Below, one piece after another: positions 42,215-49,508 of a stretch of DNA of 64,000 bases (positions are counted from its first letter, which is position 1; each line of letters starts with the position of its first letter). The notes beneath the pieces were generated by a model. That model had not been told where the DNA came from. It was given only the letters and a program-made list of their open reading frames with translations, and did not search any database. This stretch comes from UBA668 sp041918155 (GTDB lineage: Bacteria; Actinomycetota; Acidimicrobiia; Acidimicrobiales; Ilumatobacteraceae): contig JAYRWH010000078.1 of NCBI GenBank assembly GCA_041918155.1, forward strand, positions 32,560 through 96,559, read 5' to 3'. Both the position numbers and the translations under genes were made by a program.

Positions 42215-43329
42215 ACGAACACGACCCGATCGCAACGCCGTTGGCCGCGCTGCTCGCCGAGCGGGCCGACGACGTCGCCCTTCCGCCCGGCTCGCTCGTG
42301 AAGGTGCGCCGCCGTGCCGCGCAACGTCGTCAGCGCACCCGCGCCGCCGTCGGCGGCGGCACCGTGCTCGCCGTCGGCGGGTTCGCCGCGTTCGCCGTGT
42401 CCGGTTCTGGAACCTCCGCGCCGCCGAGCATCGGCGCGGGGGACTCGGTGGTGACGAATTCGGGCGGCACTGGCGTGCTCACAGTGCCGGCCAGCACCGG
42501 CCCGCAGGTCATCACGGTCAGCGGACCCACCACGCCGGCGACCCGTCTCGACCGCGACCTGAAGAAGGGCGACTACGGCGACGACGTGAAGGCCCTGCAG
42601 ACCCGGTTGAGCCAGCTCGGATTCGATGTCAACGGCATCGACGGCCAGTTCGGCAACGGCACGCGAATGGCCGTATCGGCCTTCGAGGGGCTCGTGTACG
42701 GACGCGGTTACGAGCAGCAGACGGGCCTCGTCACCGACGAGATGTGGCAGAAGATGCAGGAACCGATCGCGTTCGGGCCACGCCGCGCGGAGGTACGCGC
42801 CGGTGCCACCCATGTCGAGATCTACTTGCAGATCCAGGTGATGCTCGTGTTCACCGATGGTCGCCTGCGGCTCGCCACGCACATCTCCTCAGGCAGCGGC
42901 CGGCAGTGGTGCGAGGTCATCAGCCAGGACACCGACGACAACGGCGCCCCGCTGCCCACGCCGCTCCTGAAAGACGTGTGCGGCATCTCCAAGACGCCCG
43001 GCGGCGTGTTCCACTTCTACCGCAGGTACGAGGGCAAGCGCCTCGGGCCGCTCGGCGGGATGTGGAACCCGGTCTACTTCAACTACGGCATCGCCGTGCA
43101 CGGAGCCGACAACGTGCCGGCGATGCCGGTGTCGCATGGCGCCATCCGCATCCCGCAGTGGATCGCCGAGTACTTCTACACGCTCGTCAACAGCGACGGC
43201 GATCACGGCGACTACGTCTACGTGTGGGGCATGGACGGCAAGCAGCCCGAGCAGTACACGAGAGACGAGATGCTGCCCATCTTCAACTTCACGAACCCGA
43301 ACAGCACCCTCGTCACCACCACCGCCTGA
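42211..43329 (+). CDS. L,D-transpeptidase-like protein lacking the catalytic Cys, with anti-sigma-like N-terminus
   Basis: 372 residues. The first ~45 (PPGSLVKVRRRAAQRRQRTR) look like the cytoplasmic part of the neighbouring sigma partner; TM is about 46-65; a peptidoglycan-binding domain (GDYGDDVKALQTRLSQLGFD, NGIDGQFGNG) is at ~118-190; a YkuD-type domain is at ~195-345. The active-site motif reads VSHGAIRIPQW: both His (297, 309) and the Arg remain, but residue 311 is Ala (codon 43141-43143) where active enzymes, including the close paralogue at 49509, have Cys. It should bind but not cross-link peptidoglycan, and a sensor role for the coupled sigma factor is proposed (inference). Confidence 0.85.
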   Translation: MNEHDPIATPLAALLAERADDVALPPGSLVKVRRRAAQRRQRTRAAVGGGTVLAVGGFAAFAVSGSGTSAPPSIGAGDSVVTNSGGTGVLTVPASTGPQVITVSGPTTPATRLDRDLKKGDYGDDVKALQTRLSQLGFDVNGIDGQFGNGTRMAVSAFEGLVYGRGYEQQTGLVTDEMWQKMQEPIAFGPRRAEVRAGATHVEIYLQIQVMLVFTDGRLRLATHISSGSGRQWCEVISQDTDDNGAPLPTPLLKDVCGISKTPGGVFHFYRRYEGKRLGPLGGMWNPVYFNYGIAVHGADNVPAMPVSHGAIRIPQWIAEYFYTLVNSDGDHGDYVYVWGMDGKQPEQYTRDEMLPIFNFTNPNSTLVTTTA

Positions 43330-43345
43330 CCCCCCTCCCACCCCG

Positions 43346-43397
43346 GTTCTTGTCATACGTCGGCCACGGGCGTCCGTGGTCGGCGTATGACAAGAGC
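43346..43397. repeat. Dispersed ~52-bp imperfect palindrome, copy C
   Basis: Outer arms GTTCTTGTCATACG (43346-43359) and CGTATGACAAGAGC (43384-43397) match at 13 of 14 positions; inner CCACGG (43364-43369) and CCGTGG (43374-43379) pair as well. It lies between convergent genes, where it could also act as a two-way terminator stem, but no T-run follows. Confidence 0.75.
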
Positions 43398-43426
43398 GGG
43401 GGAAGTGGGGGGGCGGCCAGGTCAGT

Positions 43427-44329
43427 TCAGGTAGGGCTGGGGAGGGTCTGCTGCAGCGTGAGGACGTCGGCGAAGAGGTCGTCCATCGACTCGACGCGAT
43501 CCAGAACGTCGCGCCAGGTGAAGCGCAACTCGGGGCCGCCCTCGGCGCAGTCGGCGACTTCCTCCCACGTCACCGGCGTGCTGCACGTCGGCTCGGGGCG
43601 GGCGCGCATCGAGTAGACGCCAATGGTGGTCTTGAAGCGGGCGTTCTGGCTCCAGTCGACGAAGATCTTGCCCGGCCGCACGGCCTTCGCCATGGTCGTG
43701 GTCACCCGCTCACGGTGCTGGCGTTCGAGCACCTGGCCCACGGCGAGCGCGAAGTCGGAGGCGCGCTCGTGGGTGCACGGCGTGTTGAGCGGCACGTACA
43801 GCTGCAGGCCCTTCGAACCCGACGTCTTGGGGAAGCCGACAAGACCCACTGCGGCGAGCACCTCGTGCACCATCATCGCGATCTCGCAGCACTCCTTCAT
43901 CGCCGCCGGCGCGCCGGGGTCGAAGTCGAACACCACTGACCGCGGCGTTTCCAGGTCGGCCGCGAGCGACATCGGCACATGGATCTCCAGCGCGGCCATG
44001 TTCGCGGCCCACACGAGCGCGGCCGGCTCGTCGATGCGGCAGTAGCCGATGTTGCCGTTGCGGTCGCCCGGACCGATTGCAGTACCCACCCATTCGGGCC
44101 GGTGCTTCGGGCAGCGCTTCTCGAAGAAGCCGTCCTTCTCCACCCCATCGGGGAAGCGCTTGAACGTGATGCAGCGCCCGGTGAGGTGGGGCACCATCAC
44201 CGGCGCGATGCGCGCGTAGTACTCGATCACCTCGGCCTTCGTCGTGCCCGCGGCCGGGTAGAGCACCTTGTCGAGGTTGCCGAGGCTGAGCTCGCGCCCG
44301 CCGACGCTGACGTGGGTGCGGTCGCTCAC
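43427..44329 (-). CDS. LigD-type polymerase/primase domain protein (NHEJ)
   Basis: 300-residue stand-alone LigD polymerase domain of the archaeo-eukaryotic primase superfamily, which fills in broken ends during non-homologous end joining. Motifs: VVFDFDPG (metal Asp pair), KTSGSKGLQLYVPL (Ser/Lys/His region) and FVDWSQNARFKTT. No ligase or phosphoesterase domain is attached, so a separate ligase is expected elsewhere. The GTG start (44329) overlaps the stop of the Ku gene (GTGA). Confidence 0.9.
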   Translation of the reverse strand: MSDRTHVSVGGRELSLGNLDKVLYPAAGTTKAEVIEYYARIAPVMVPHLTGRCITFKRFPDGVEKDGFFEKRCPKHRPEWVGTAIGPGDRNGNIGYCRIDEPAALVWAANMAALEIHVPMSLAADLETPRSVVFDFDPGAPAAMKECCEIAMMVHEVLAAVGLVGFPKTSGSKGLQLYVPLNTPCTHERASDFALAVGQVLERQHRERVTTTMAKAVRPGKIFVDWSQNARFKTTIGVYSMRARPEPTCSTPVTWEEVADCAEGGPELRFTWRDVLDRVESMDDLFADVLTLQQTLPSPT

Positions 44330-45195
44330 GCGCTCTTGCGTACTCGCTTGGGCTTGGCCGGCACCTCCACGACGGCGGCGACCACATCGGGCCCGCCCGC
44401 CGGGTGCCGTCCACGCGCCGCCTTGGCCGCCTTCACGCTCGCCTCGAGCGCCGCCATCAGGTCGACCACGGCCGGCGCTGCCGCGGCAATCGCCGGCGCC
44501 TCGAACTGCTCGCCGGCAGCCTTGCGTTCGATGAGGTCGAGCACCTGCTCGCGGTATTCGTCGCGATACTTGGCCGGCTCGAAATCGGCGGCGAGCGAAT
44601 CGACGAGGGCCTCGGCCATCCGCACTTCCTTGTCGCTCACCTCGACATCGGCCAGCGTCGCCAGCTCGTCGATCGCGCTCGTGGGCACGACCTCGTCGGC
44701 GTACACCATCGTGCTCATCACCAGCACGCCGTCGACGGCGCGGATCGCGGCCACGTACTGCTTGCCGCGCATCACGAAACGGCCGATCGCCACCTTGCCC
44801 GCGGCCTCCATCGCCCGGGCGAGCAGTAGGTACGGTTTCGGCGTCTTGTCGGGGGCGACGATGTACTGCGAGTCGAAGTACACGGGGTCGATCTGGTCGA
44901 GATCGACGAACTCCTGCAAGTCGATGCTGCGCGTAGCCGACGGGATGAACGGTTCGAGTTCTTCGGGGTCGACGACGACATAGCGGCCCTTGGAAATCTC
45001 GTAGCCCTTGACGATGTGCTCGTCGGGCACGTCCTCACCCGAGTCGGAGGACACCTTCTTCAGCTTGATGCGCGACAGCGAGCGGTCGTCGAGCTGGTTG
45101 AACGCGACCGACTTCTTGCTGACGCCGTTGTACAGCTTGATGGGGATCGCCACGAGACCGAAACTGATGGTCCCGCTCCAGAGTGGCCTCGGCAT
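44326..45195 (-). CDS. ku: Ku-domain DNA end-binding protein
   Basis: 289-residue bacterial Ku homodimer subunit: RPLWSGTISFGLVAIPIKLY at the N-terminus, the KGYEISKGRYVVVDPEELE segment, DPVYFDSQYIVAPDK, and the LVDSLAADFEPAKYRDEYRE helix. Ku binds DNA ends and recruits LigD. The C-terminal tail is rich in Lys/Ala/Arg, as in other actinobacterial Ku proteins, and may contact DNA. It is coupled to the polymerase-domain gene, giving a minimal end-joining operon. Confidence 0.95.
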   Translation of the reverse strand: MPRPLWSGTISFGLVAIPIKLYNGVSKKSVAFNQLDDRSLSRIKLKKVSSDSGEDVPDEHIVKGYEISKGRYVVVDPEELEPFIPSATRSIDLQEFVDLDQIDPVYFDSQYIVAPDKTPKPYLLLARAMEAAGKVAIGRFVMRGKQYVAAIRAVDGVLVMSTMVYADEVVPTSAIDELATLADVEVSDKEVRMAEALVDSLAADFEPAKYRDEYREQVLDLIERKAAGEQFEAPAIAAAAPAVVDLMAALEASVKAAKAARGRHPAGGPDVVAAVVEVPAKPKRVRKSA

Positions 45196-45261
45196 CCTTC
45201 AAGTCTGCCGGAGTTCTGAGCAATTCACCAGGCATGTTCGGCGGGCCACACACCCGGCCGG

Positions 45262-46113
45262 TCAGCCGCTCAGCACGGCCCGGGCGACGAGATCCGTGCC
45301 AAAGGCGGTGAGGATGGCCAGGTAGAGCAGGCCGGTGGCGGCCATCACCGCCGAGTAGTAGCGCTCGCGCAGGGCCATGCGGGTCACCCACACGAGCACG
45401 ATCGTGCCCACCGCGCACGCCGCCCAGAACCAGCCGAGCTGGCCGCTCCAGCCGTCGTCGACGGCGCCGGTCCACACCGACACCATGCCGGTGGGCAGCA
45501 GCATCGACAGCACCTCCACCGGCCACACCCACCCGAGCGCGTTCACCAGCTCGTTGAGGTGGCGGCGGGGCAGGCCGGGCTGCACGAGGTACCAGTGGCC
45601 GAGCAGCATCGCATCGGTGACCGCACCAAGGAACGCCGCCCCGGCGAACACGCGCAGCAGCGACACGACGGAGTTGCCGCCGGCATCGATGGCCGCGGCG
45701 ACGAGGCCGGCGATACCGAGCACGGGGGCGACGAGATCGAGCCGCGGGTCGAACTCGGGGCCTCCCTGGCGCTCGCTGACCTCGCGCTCGATACCGGTCA
45801 TCGCGGCCACACGGGCGCTGCGCCGATCGTGCTCGTCCTGGTGGCCCGACACACCGGCTTTGCGGCGCGCGATCGACACCACCAGCACGGCCAGCACGGC
45901 GACCGCGACGGCGATGGCGGAGGCCTCGCGCACGGGCACCACACCCATGCGGAACCCCAGCAACGCACCACCGACCGCGATCAGCAGGTAGGTGCCGCGG
46001 AGCAGCCAGCCGTAACCGACGCCGACCTCGCGACGACGGGTGGTGAACCACAGGAACAACAGGCCGCCCACCGCCCACTGCAGGAGCACGGTGGCGGCAT
46101 CGAGGTGCATCAC
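45262..46113 (-). CDS. Multi-pass membrane protein of unknown function
   Basis: 283 residues with about eight hydrophobic segments. A short polar loop in the middle (ARRKAGVSGHQDEHDRR) is probably cytoplasmic. The conserved-looking stretch AVTDAMLLGHWYLVQPGLPR contains a His in a membrane segment, which might bind a cofactor, but this is speculation. The GTG at 46113 is preferred because TAACCT lies 7 bases upstream; the ATG one codon later is an alternative. It is divergent from the lipoprotein at 46200. Confidence 0.65.
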   Translation of the reverse strand: MMHLDAATVLLQWAVGGLLFLWFTTRRREVGVGYGWLLRGTYLLIAVGGALLGFRMGVVPVREASAIAVAVAVLAVLVVSIARRKAGVSGHQDEHDRRSARVAAMTGIEREVSERQGGPEFDPRLDLVAPVLGIAGLVAAAIDAGGNSVVSLLRVFAGAAFLGAVTDAMLLGHWYLVQPGLPRRHLNELVNALGWVWPVEVLSMLLPTGMVSVWTGAVDDGWSGQLGWFWAACAVGTIVLVWVTRMALRERYYSAVMAATGLLYLAILTAFGTDLVARAVLSG

Positions 46114-46120
46114 GCCCAGC

Positions 46121-46126
46121 AGGTTA
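46121..46126 (-). promoter_or_regulatory. -10 box TAACCT, leaderless spacing
   Basis: Minus-strand TAACCT ends 7 bases before the GTG at 46113. Confidence 0.45.
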
Positions 46127-46185
46127 CGGAGCGCGCCCCTGGCGGGGAAACCCAACCGGTGCGCCCGCTGGAGACAGCCAGGCCG

Positions 46186-46191
46186 TAGTGT
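46186..46191 (+). promoter_or_regulatory. -10 box TAGTGT, leaderless spacing
   Basis: TAGTGT ends 8 bases before the ATG at 46200. Confidence 0.45.
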
Positions 46192-46199
46192 CAGCTGCG

Positions 46200-46823
46200 A
46201 TGTCTCGCCGGTTGTTCGCCCTCGCCCTGTCCGGATTGCTGCTCACCGGCTGTTTCACGGGCAAGCGCCCCCACTTCGCCGAAGTCACCACCACGGGCGA
46301 CCCCGCCATTGATGCCGTGCTCAGCAAGCTCGATGCAGTCACCACGGGCCCGGTGGCCACCGCCTACGACGTGCTGACGAAGTACGGCAATCTCACCCGC
46401 TCAGCGGTCGTGTCGCTCGTCCCGGGTACGCGCAGCATCATCATCGGCAACATCCACTACATCCAGACCGCCGCCAGCACCACGACGTGCACGGTCGACC
46501 AGTCGCAGCCCTGCACCGACGGGCTCGACGCGACACGGATCAGCGACACCTTGCTGACGATCGACTTCTACGCGGCCGACACGGCCAAGCGCCTGCGCCG
46601 CGATGCCAAGGCCGCGCTCGGCCCGGCGGTCGCGCACACCGAGACGATCGCCAACCAGGTCGCCACCTGCGCCGACATCTCGCTCCCTGGCGGCACGGCC
46701 GCTTACTGCGTGCTCGACAACGGGATGCTGGCCCTGCTCGACGACGGCGATGTGCGCGTGACGCTCACCCTCATCGCCACCGAGGTCGACCCCACCCAGT
46801 TCGTGCCGCCCACCGGGCCCTGA
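46200..46823 (+). CDS. Lipoprotein of unknown function
   Basis: 207 residues with a clear lipoprotein signal (LSGLLLTGCFTG). The mature part has two cysteine pairs (TTTCTVDQSQPCTD; ATCADISLPGGTAAYCV), likely disulfides, in a protein of mixed alpha/beta character with no recognised domain. It is secreted and membrane-anchored. An upstream in-frame ATG at 46188 overlaps the TAGTGT box, so ATG 46200 is preferred. Confidence 0.7.
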   Translation: MSRRLFALALSGLLLTGCFTGKRPHFAEVTTTGDPAIDAVLSKLDAVTTGPVATAYDVLTKYGNLTRSAVVSLVPGTRSIIIGNIHYIQTAASTTTCTVDQSQPCTDGLDATRISDTLLTIDFYAADTAKRLRRDAKAALGPAVAHTETIANQVATCADISLPGGTAAYCVLDNGMLALLDDGDVRVTLTLIATEVDPTQFVPPTGP

Positions 46824-46838
46824 CTCGGAGCAGCGGCG

Positions 46839-47963
46839 CTACAGCACCACGAGAGAGTGGTCGGCAAAGGTCATCGGCCGCGGGCCGTCCGCGGTGGCCA
46901 CGACGATGTCCTCGAGGCGCATCCCCCATCGCCCGGGCAGGTAGATGCCCGGTTCGACGCTGAAGGCATGCCCGGCGGCGATCGGCAACGTATTGCCCTC
47001 CACCATGTAGGGGTCTTCGTGCTCCTCCATCCCAATGCCGTGCCCGGTGCGGTGGATGAAGTAGTCGCCGTAGCCGGCGTCGGCGATGAGGCGGCGCGCG
47101 GCGCGGTCGACGTCCTGGCAGGCAGCGCCGACGACACCGGCCGCCACGCCGGCGGCCTCTGACGCCTGCAGCACGGCATAGGCCGCGGCGATGTCGGCCG
47201 GCGGCTCGCCAAGGTGCACACAGCGGGTGATGTCGCTGCAGTAGCCGTTCATCGTGCCCCCGAAGTCACACAGCACGAGGTCGCCGTTGCGGATGACCCG
47301 ACCGCCCGGATGATGGTGCGGTGAGGCGGCGTTCTCGCCCGCCGCCACGATCGCGAAGTTCACCGACTGATGCCCTTCGGCGAGGAGCCTCCGCGACAGG
47401 TCGGCGCTCACCTCGGCCTCGGTTCGACCGGCGAGGGGGATCTCCCCAGCATGCAGTTGCGCGGCGATCCGATCGACCGCGGCTCCAGCTGCCTGCAGCG
47501 CGGCGACTTCAGCAGCATCCTTGCGCATGCGCAGGTCGTTCATCACCTCGGTGCCGCGCACATAGCGAGTCGCGCCTCCAGGCCAGTGGCCGAGCAGCTC
47601 CACGAGGAAGCGGGCCCACATCGTGTCGCCGATCGCGGCAGTGGCGGGTGTACCCACCAGGCCGGCGACGATCGCCACCGGGTCATCGAGCTCGCCCCAC
47701 GGGCGGATCGTGAACGCCTCGGGCCGAGGCAGCACGCGGGGCGCCTCCAGCCCGGGAACCACGAGCGTGGCCTCGCCGTCGCGGGGCAGCACGAGCATGG
47801 TGAGTCGCTCGAGCGGCATGGCTTCGTAGCCGGTCAGATAGGGCAGGTCGCTGCCGACGGACACGAGCAGCACGTCGACGCCGGCGCGCCCCATGCTCGC
47901 TCGGGCACGCCGGATTCGATCCGTGAACGCCGAGGTGGGGGTGCTGTCGAGCATGGTCGCCAT
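46839..47963 (-). CDS. M24-family metallopeptidase (Xaa-Pro aminopeptidase-like)
   Basis: 374 residues with a creatinase-like N-terminal domain and a pita-bread catalytic domain. The five metal ligands are visible: LCDFGG and CSDITR (Asp), HRTGHGIG (His), SVEPGIYLPG (Glu) and MRLEDIVV (Glu). It should remove N-terminal residues next to proline from short peptides in the cytoplasm. ATG 47963 is the first in-frame start; no leaderless box is at the right spacing. It is divergent from the zinc metallopeptidase gene by 42 bp. Confidence 0.9.
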   Translation of the reverse strand: MATMLDSTPTSAFTDRIRRARASMGRAGVDVLLVSVGSDLPYLTGYEAMPLERLTMLVLPRDGEATLVVPGLEAPRVLPRPEAFTIRPWGELDDPVAIVAGLVGTPATAAIGDTMWARFLVELLGHWPGGATRYVRGTEVMNDLRMRKDAAEVAALQAAGAAVDRIAAQLHAGEIPLAGRTEAEVSADLSRRLLAEGHQSVNFAIVAAGENAASPHHHPGGRVIRNGDLVLCDFGGTMNGYCSDITRCVHLGEPPADIAAAYAVLQASEAAGVAAGVVGAACQDVDRAARRLIADAGYGDYFIHRTGHGIGMEEHEDPYMVEGNTLPIAAGHAFSVEPGIYLPGRWGMRLEDIVVATADGPRPMTFADHSLVVL

Positions 47964-47993
47964 TCTGCCGTACCCCCGACCGGGCGAGGCGCG

Positions 47994-47999
47994 TATGCT
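47994..47999 (+). promoter_or_regulatory. -10 box TATGCT, leaderless spacing
   Basis: TATGCT ends 6 bases before the GTG at 48006. Confidence 0.55.
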
Positions 48000-48005
48000 C
48001 GCCCC

Positions 48006-49475
48006 GTGCGCAGTCGTCTGTCGAGTCTCACCGCCCTCGCCCTCATCCTGGCCGCTTGCAGCGCCCCCGATCCGGGCGTCACCTCGTCAAGGTCACAGCG
48101 GGCCTCCGGCGAGATCTTCGCCGACGACCCCACGGACACCACCCCACCACGTGAATACCAGGTCATCGACGGGGTCGTCGACTTCGGCGAGAGGGGGCCG
48201 CAGCATGCCGAATACGACGGCTACCTCACCGCGGCGTTGAAGGACATCCAGGACTACTGGGCGACAACCTTCCCCGAGGTGTACGGCTCGGCGTGGACAC
48301 CGCTGGGTGGTGGCATCCACGCGGCGTATCCCACCCGCACCGCCGTGATGCCGGCGTGCAGCCGCACCGCGCAGAACGGTACGTACGAGGACGTGGTCGG
48401 CAACGCGTTCTACTGCATCCTCGGCGACTTCATGGCCTACGACGACGATGGACTGCTCCCGCGTATCGTGGGCGATGTGGGTCGTGAGGGTGCCGCCGTG
48501 GTGCTCGCCCACGAGTTCGGCCACGCGGTGCAGGCCCGCGCCGACGAGTGGGGCCAGTCCGGGCTGCTGAAGGAACAACAGGCCGACTGCTTCGCCGGCG
48601 CCTGGGTGGCCCGCGTCGCTTCCGGCGGAAGCGACGTGATCTCCTTCGACGATCGCTCTATCCGCAGTGGCCTCATCGCCATGTTGCAGGCCAAGGACCC
48701 GATCGACACGAGCGGCATCGACCCGCTCGCCACCGGCGACCCCCACGGCACCGGCTTCGACCGCGTCGGCGCCTTCCAGGACGGCTTCCTCGGCGGTGCC
48801 GAGCGCTGCAAGACGTTCTTCACCGAGAACCGGATCGCCAGCCTCATCGACCTGCCCTTCCAGCCCGACGACCCCAACGGGGGCAACCTGCCCCTCGTCG
48901 ACGACACCGGCAACGGCAACGACATCGTCACCCTCATCCCCCAGGCCCTCGACGAGTACTGGTCGGCGATCCTCACCCCCTACAACCTCGGGTTCACGCC
49001 ACCCACGTTCACGGCCTTCTCCGGGGCCGGGCCGTTCCCGACGTGCGCGGGCATCGACCCGTCCGCGTGGCCGAAGCACATGATCTTCTGCCCCGGCGAC
49101 GACACGATCTACTGGGATCAGGACTACAGCGCCGAACTCTCGGCCTCCACGGGCGACCTGAGCGTCGGTTACCTGATGTCCAATGCCTACAGCGAGGCGG
49201 TGCAGACCGCGCTTGCCAGCCGACGCACGAGTGAGACGCGCGCGCTGCTCGACGCGTGCCTCACCGGCGCCTGGGTGGCCTGGACCATCCCTAGCGACGC
49301 ACAGCGCACGATCACTTTGTCGGCCGGCGACCTCGACGAAGCCGTACAGACGGCAATCATCCTCAGCGACCCGACAGCCGACGCCAATATCAACGGCACC
49401 GCCTTCGAGGCCGTCGACGCGTTCCGCACCGGTGTGCTCGGTGGCCTCGAGGTGTGCCAGACCAAGATCCACTGA
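48006..49475 (+). CDS. Neutral zinc metallopeptidase (YpfJ-like) lipoprotein
   Basis: 489 residues. A lipoprotein signal (LALILAACSAP) is followed by a neutral zinc metallopeptidase domain of the YpfJ family: LAHEFGHAVQARADEWG carries HExxH, and the third ligand Glu is expected in LKEQQADCFAGAW. A second half (~300-489), with YWDQDYSAELSASTGDLSVG and DACLTGAWVAW, resembles a repeat of the same fold without HExxH, so it may be a duplicated inactive copy. It acts outside the membrane. Start GTG 48006 with TATGCT upstream. Confidence 0.82.
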   Translation: MRSRLSSLTALALILAACSAPDPGVTSSRSQRASGEIFADDPTDTTPPREYQVIDGVVDFGERGPQHAEYDGYLTAALKDIQDYWATTFPEVYGSAWTPLGGGIHAAYPTRTAVMPACSRTAQNGTYEDVVGNAFYCILGDFMAYDDDGLLPRIVGDVGREGAAVVLAHEFGHAVQARADEWGQSGLLKEQQADCFAGAWVARVASGGSDVISFDDRSIRSGLIAMLQAKDPIDTSGIDPLATGDPHGTGFDRVGAFQDGFLGGAERCKTFFTENRIASLIDLPFQPDDPNGGNLPLVDDTGNGNDIVTLIPQALDEYWSAILTPYNLGFTPPTFTAFSGAGPFPTCAGIDPSAWPKHMIFCPGDDTIYWDQDYSAELSASTGDLSVGYLMSNAYSEAVQTALASRRTSETRALLDACLTGAWVAWTIPSDAQRTITLSAGDLDEAVQTAIILSDPTADANINGTAFEAVDAFRTGVLGGLEVCQTKIH

Positions 49476-49508
49476 CGCCGGCACATCCCGCCACCGGCCT
49501 CCGCGGGC

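Noticed and set aside
42211..43329. The Cys-less L,D-transpeptidase as an ordinary pseudogene.
   Set aside because: The frame is intact, domain order is complete, the His/Arg of the active site are kept, and it is coupled to a sigma gene; only the nucleophile is changed.
43346..43397. The palindrome between convergent genes as a simple intrinsic terminator.
   Set aside because: Related copies lie between tandem genes too, the loop is nested, and no T-run follows either arm.
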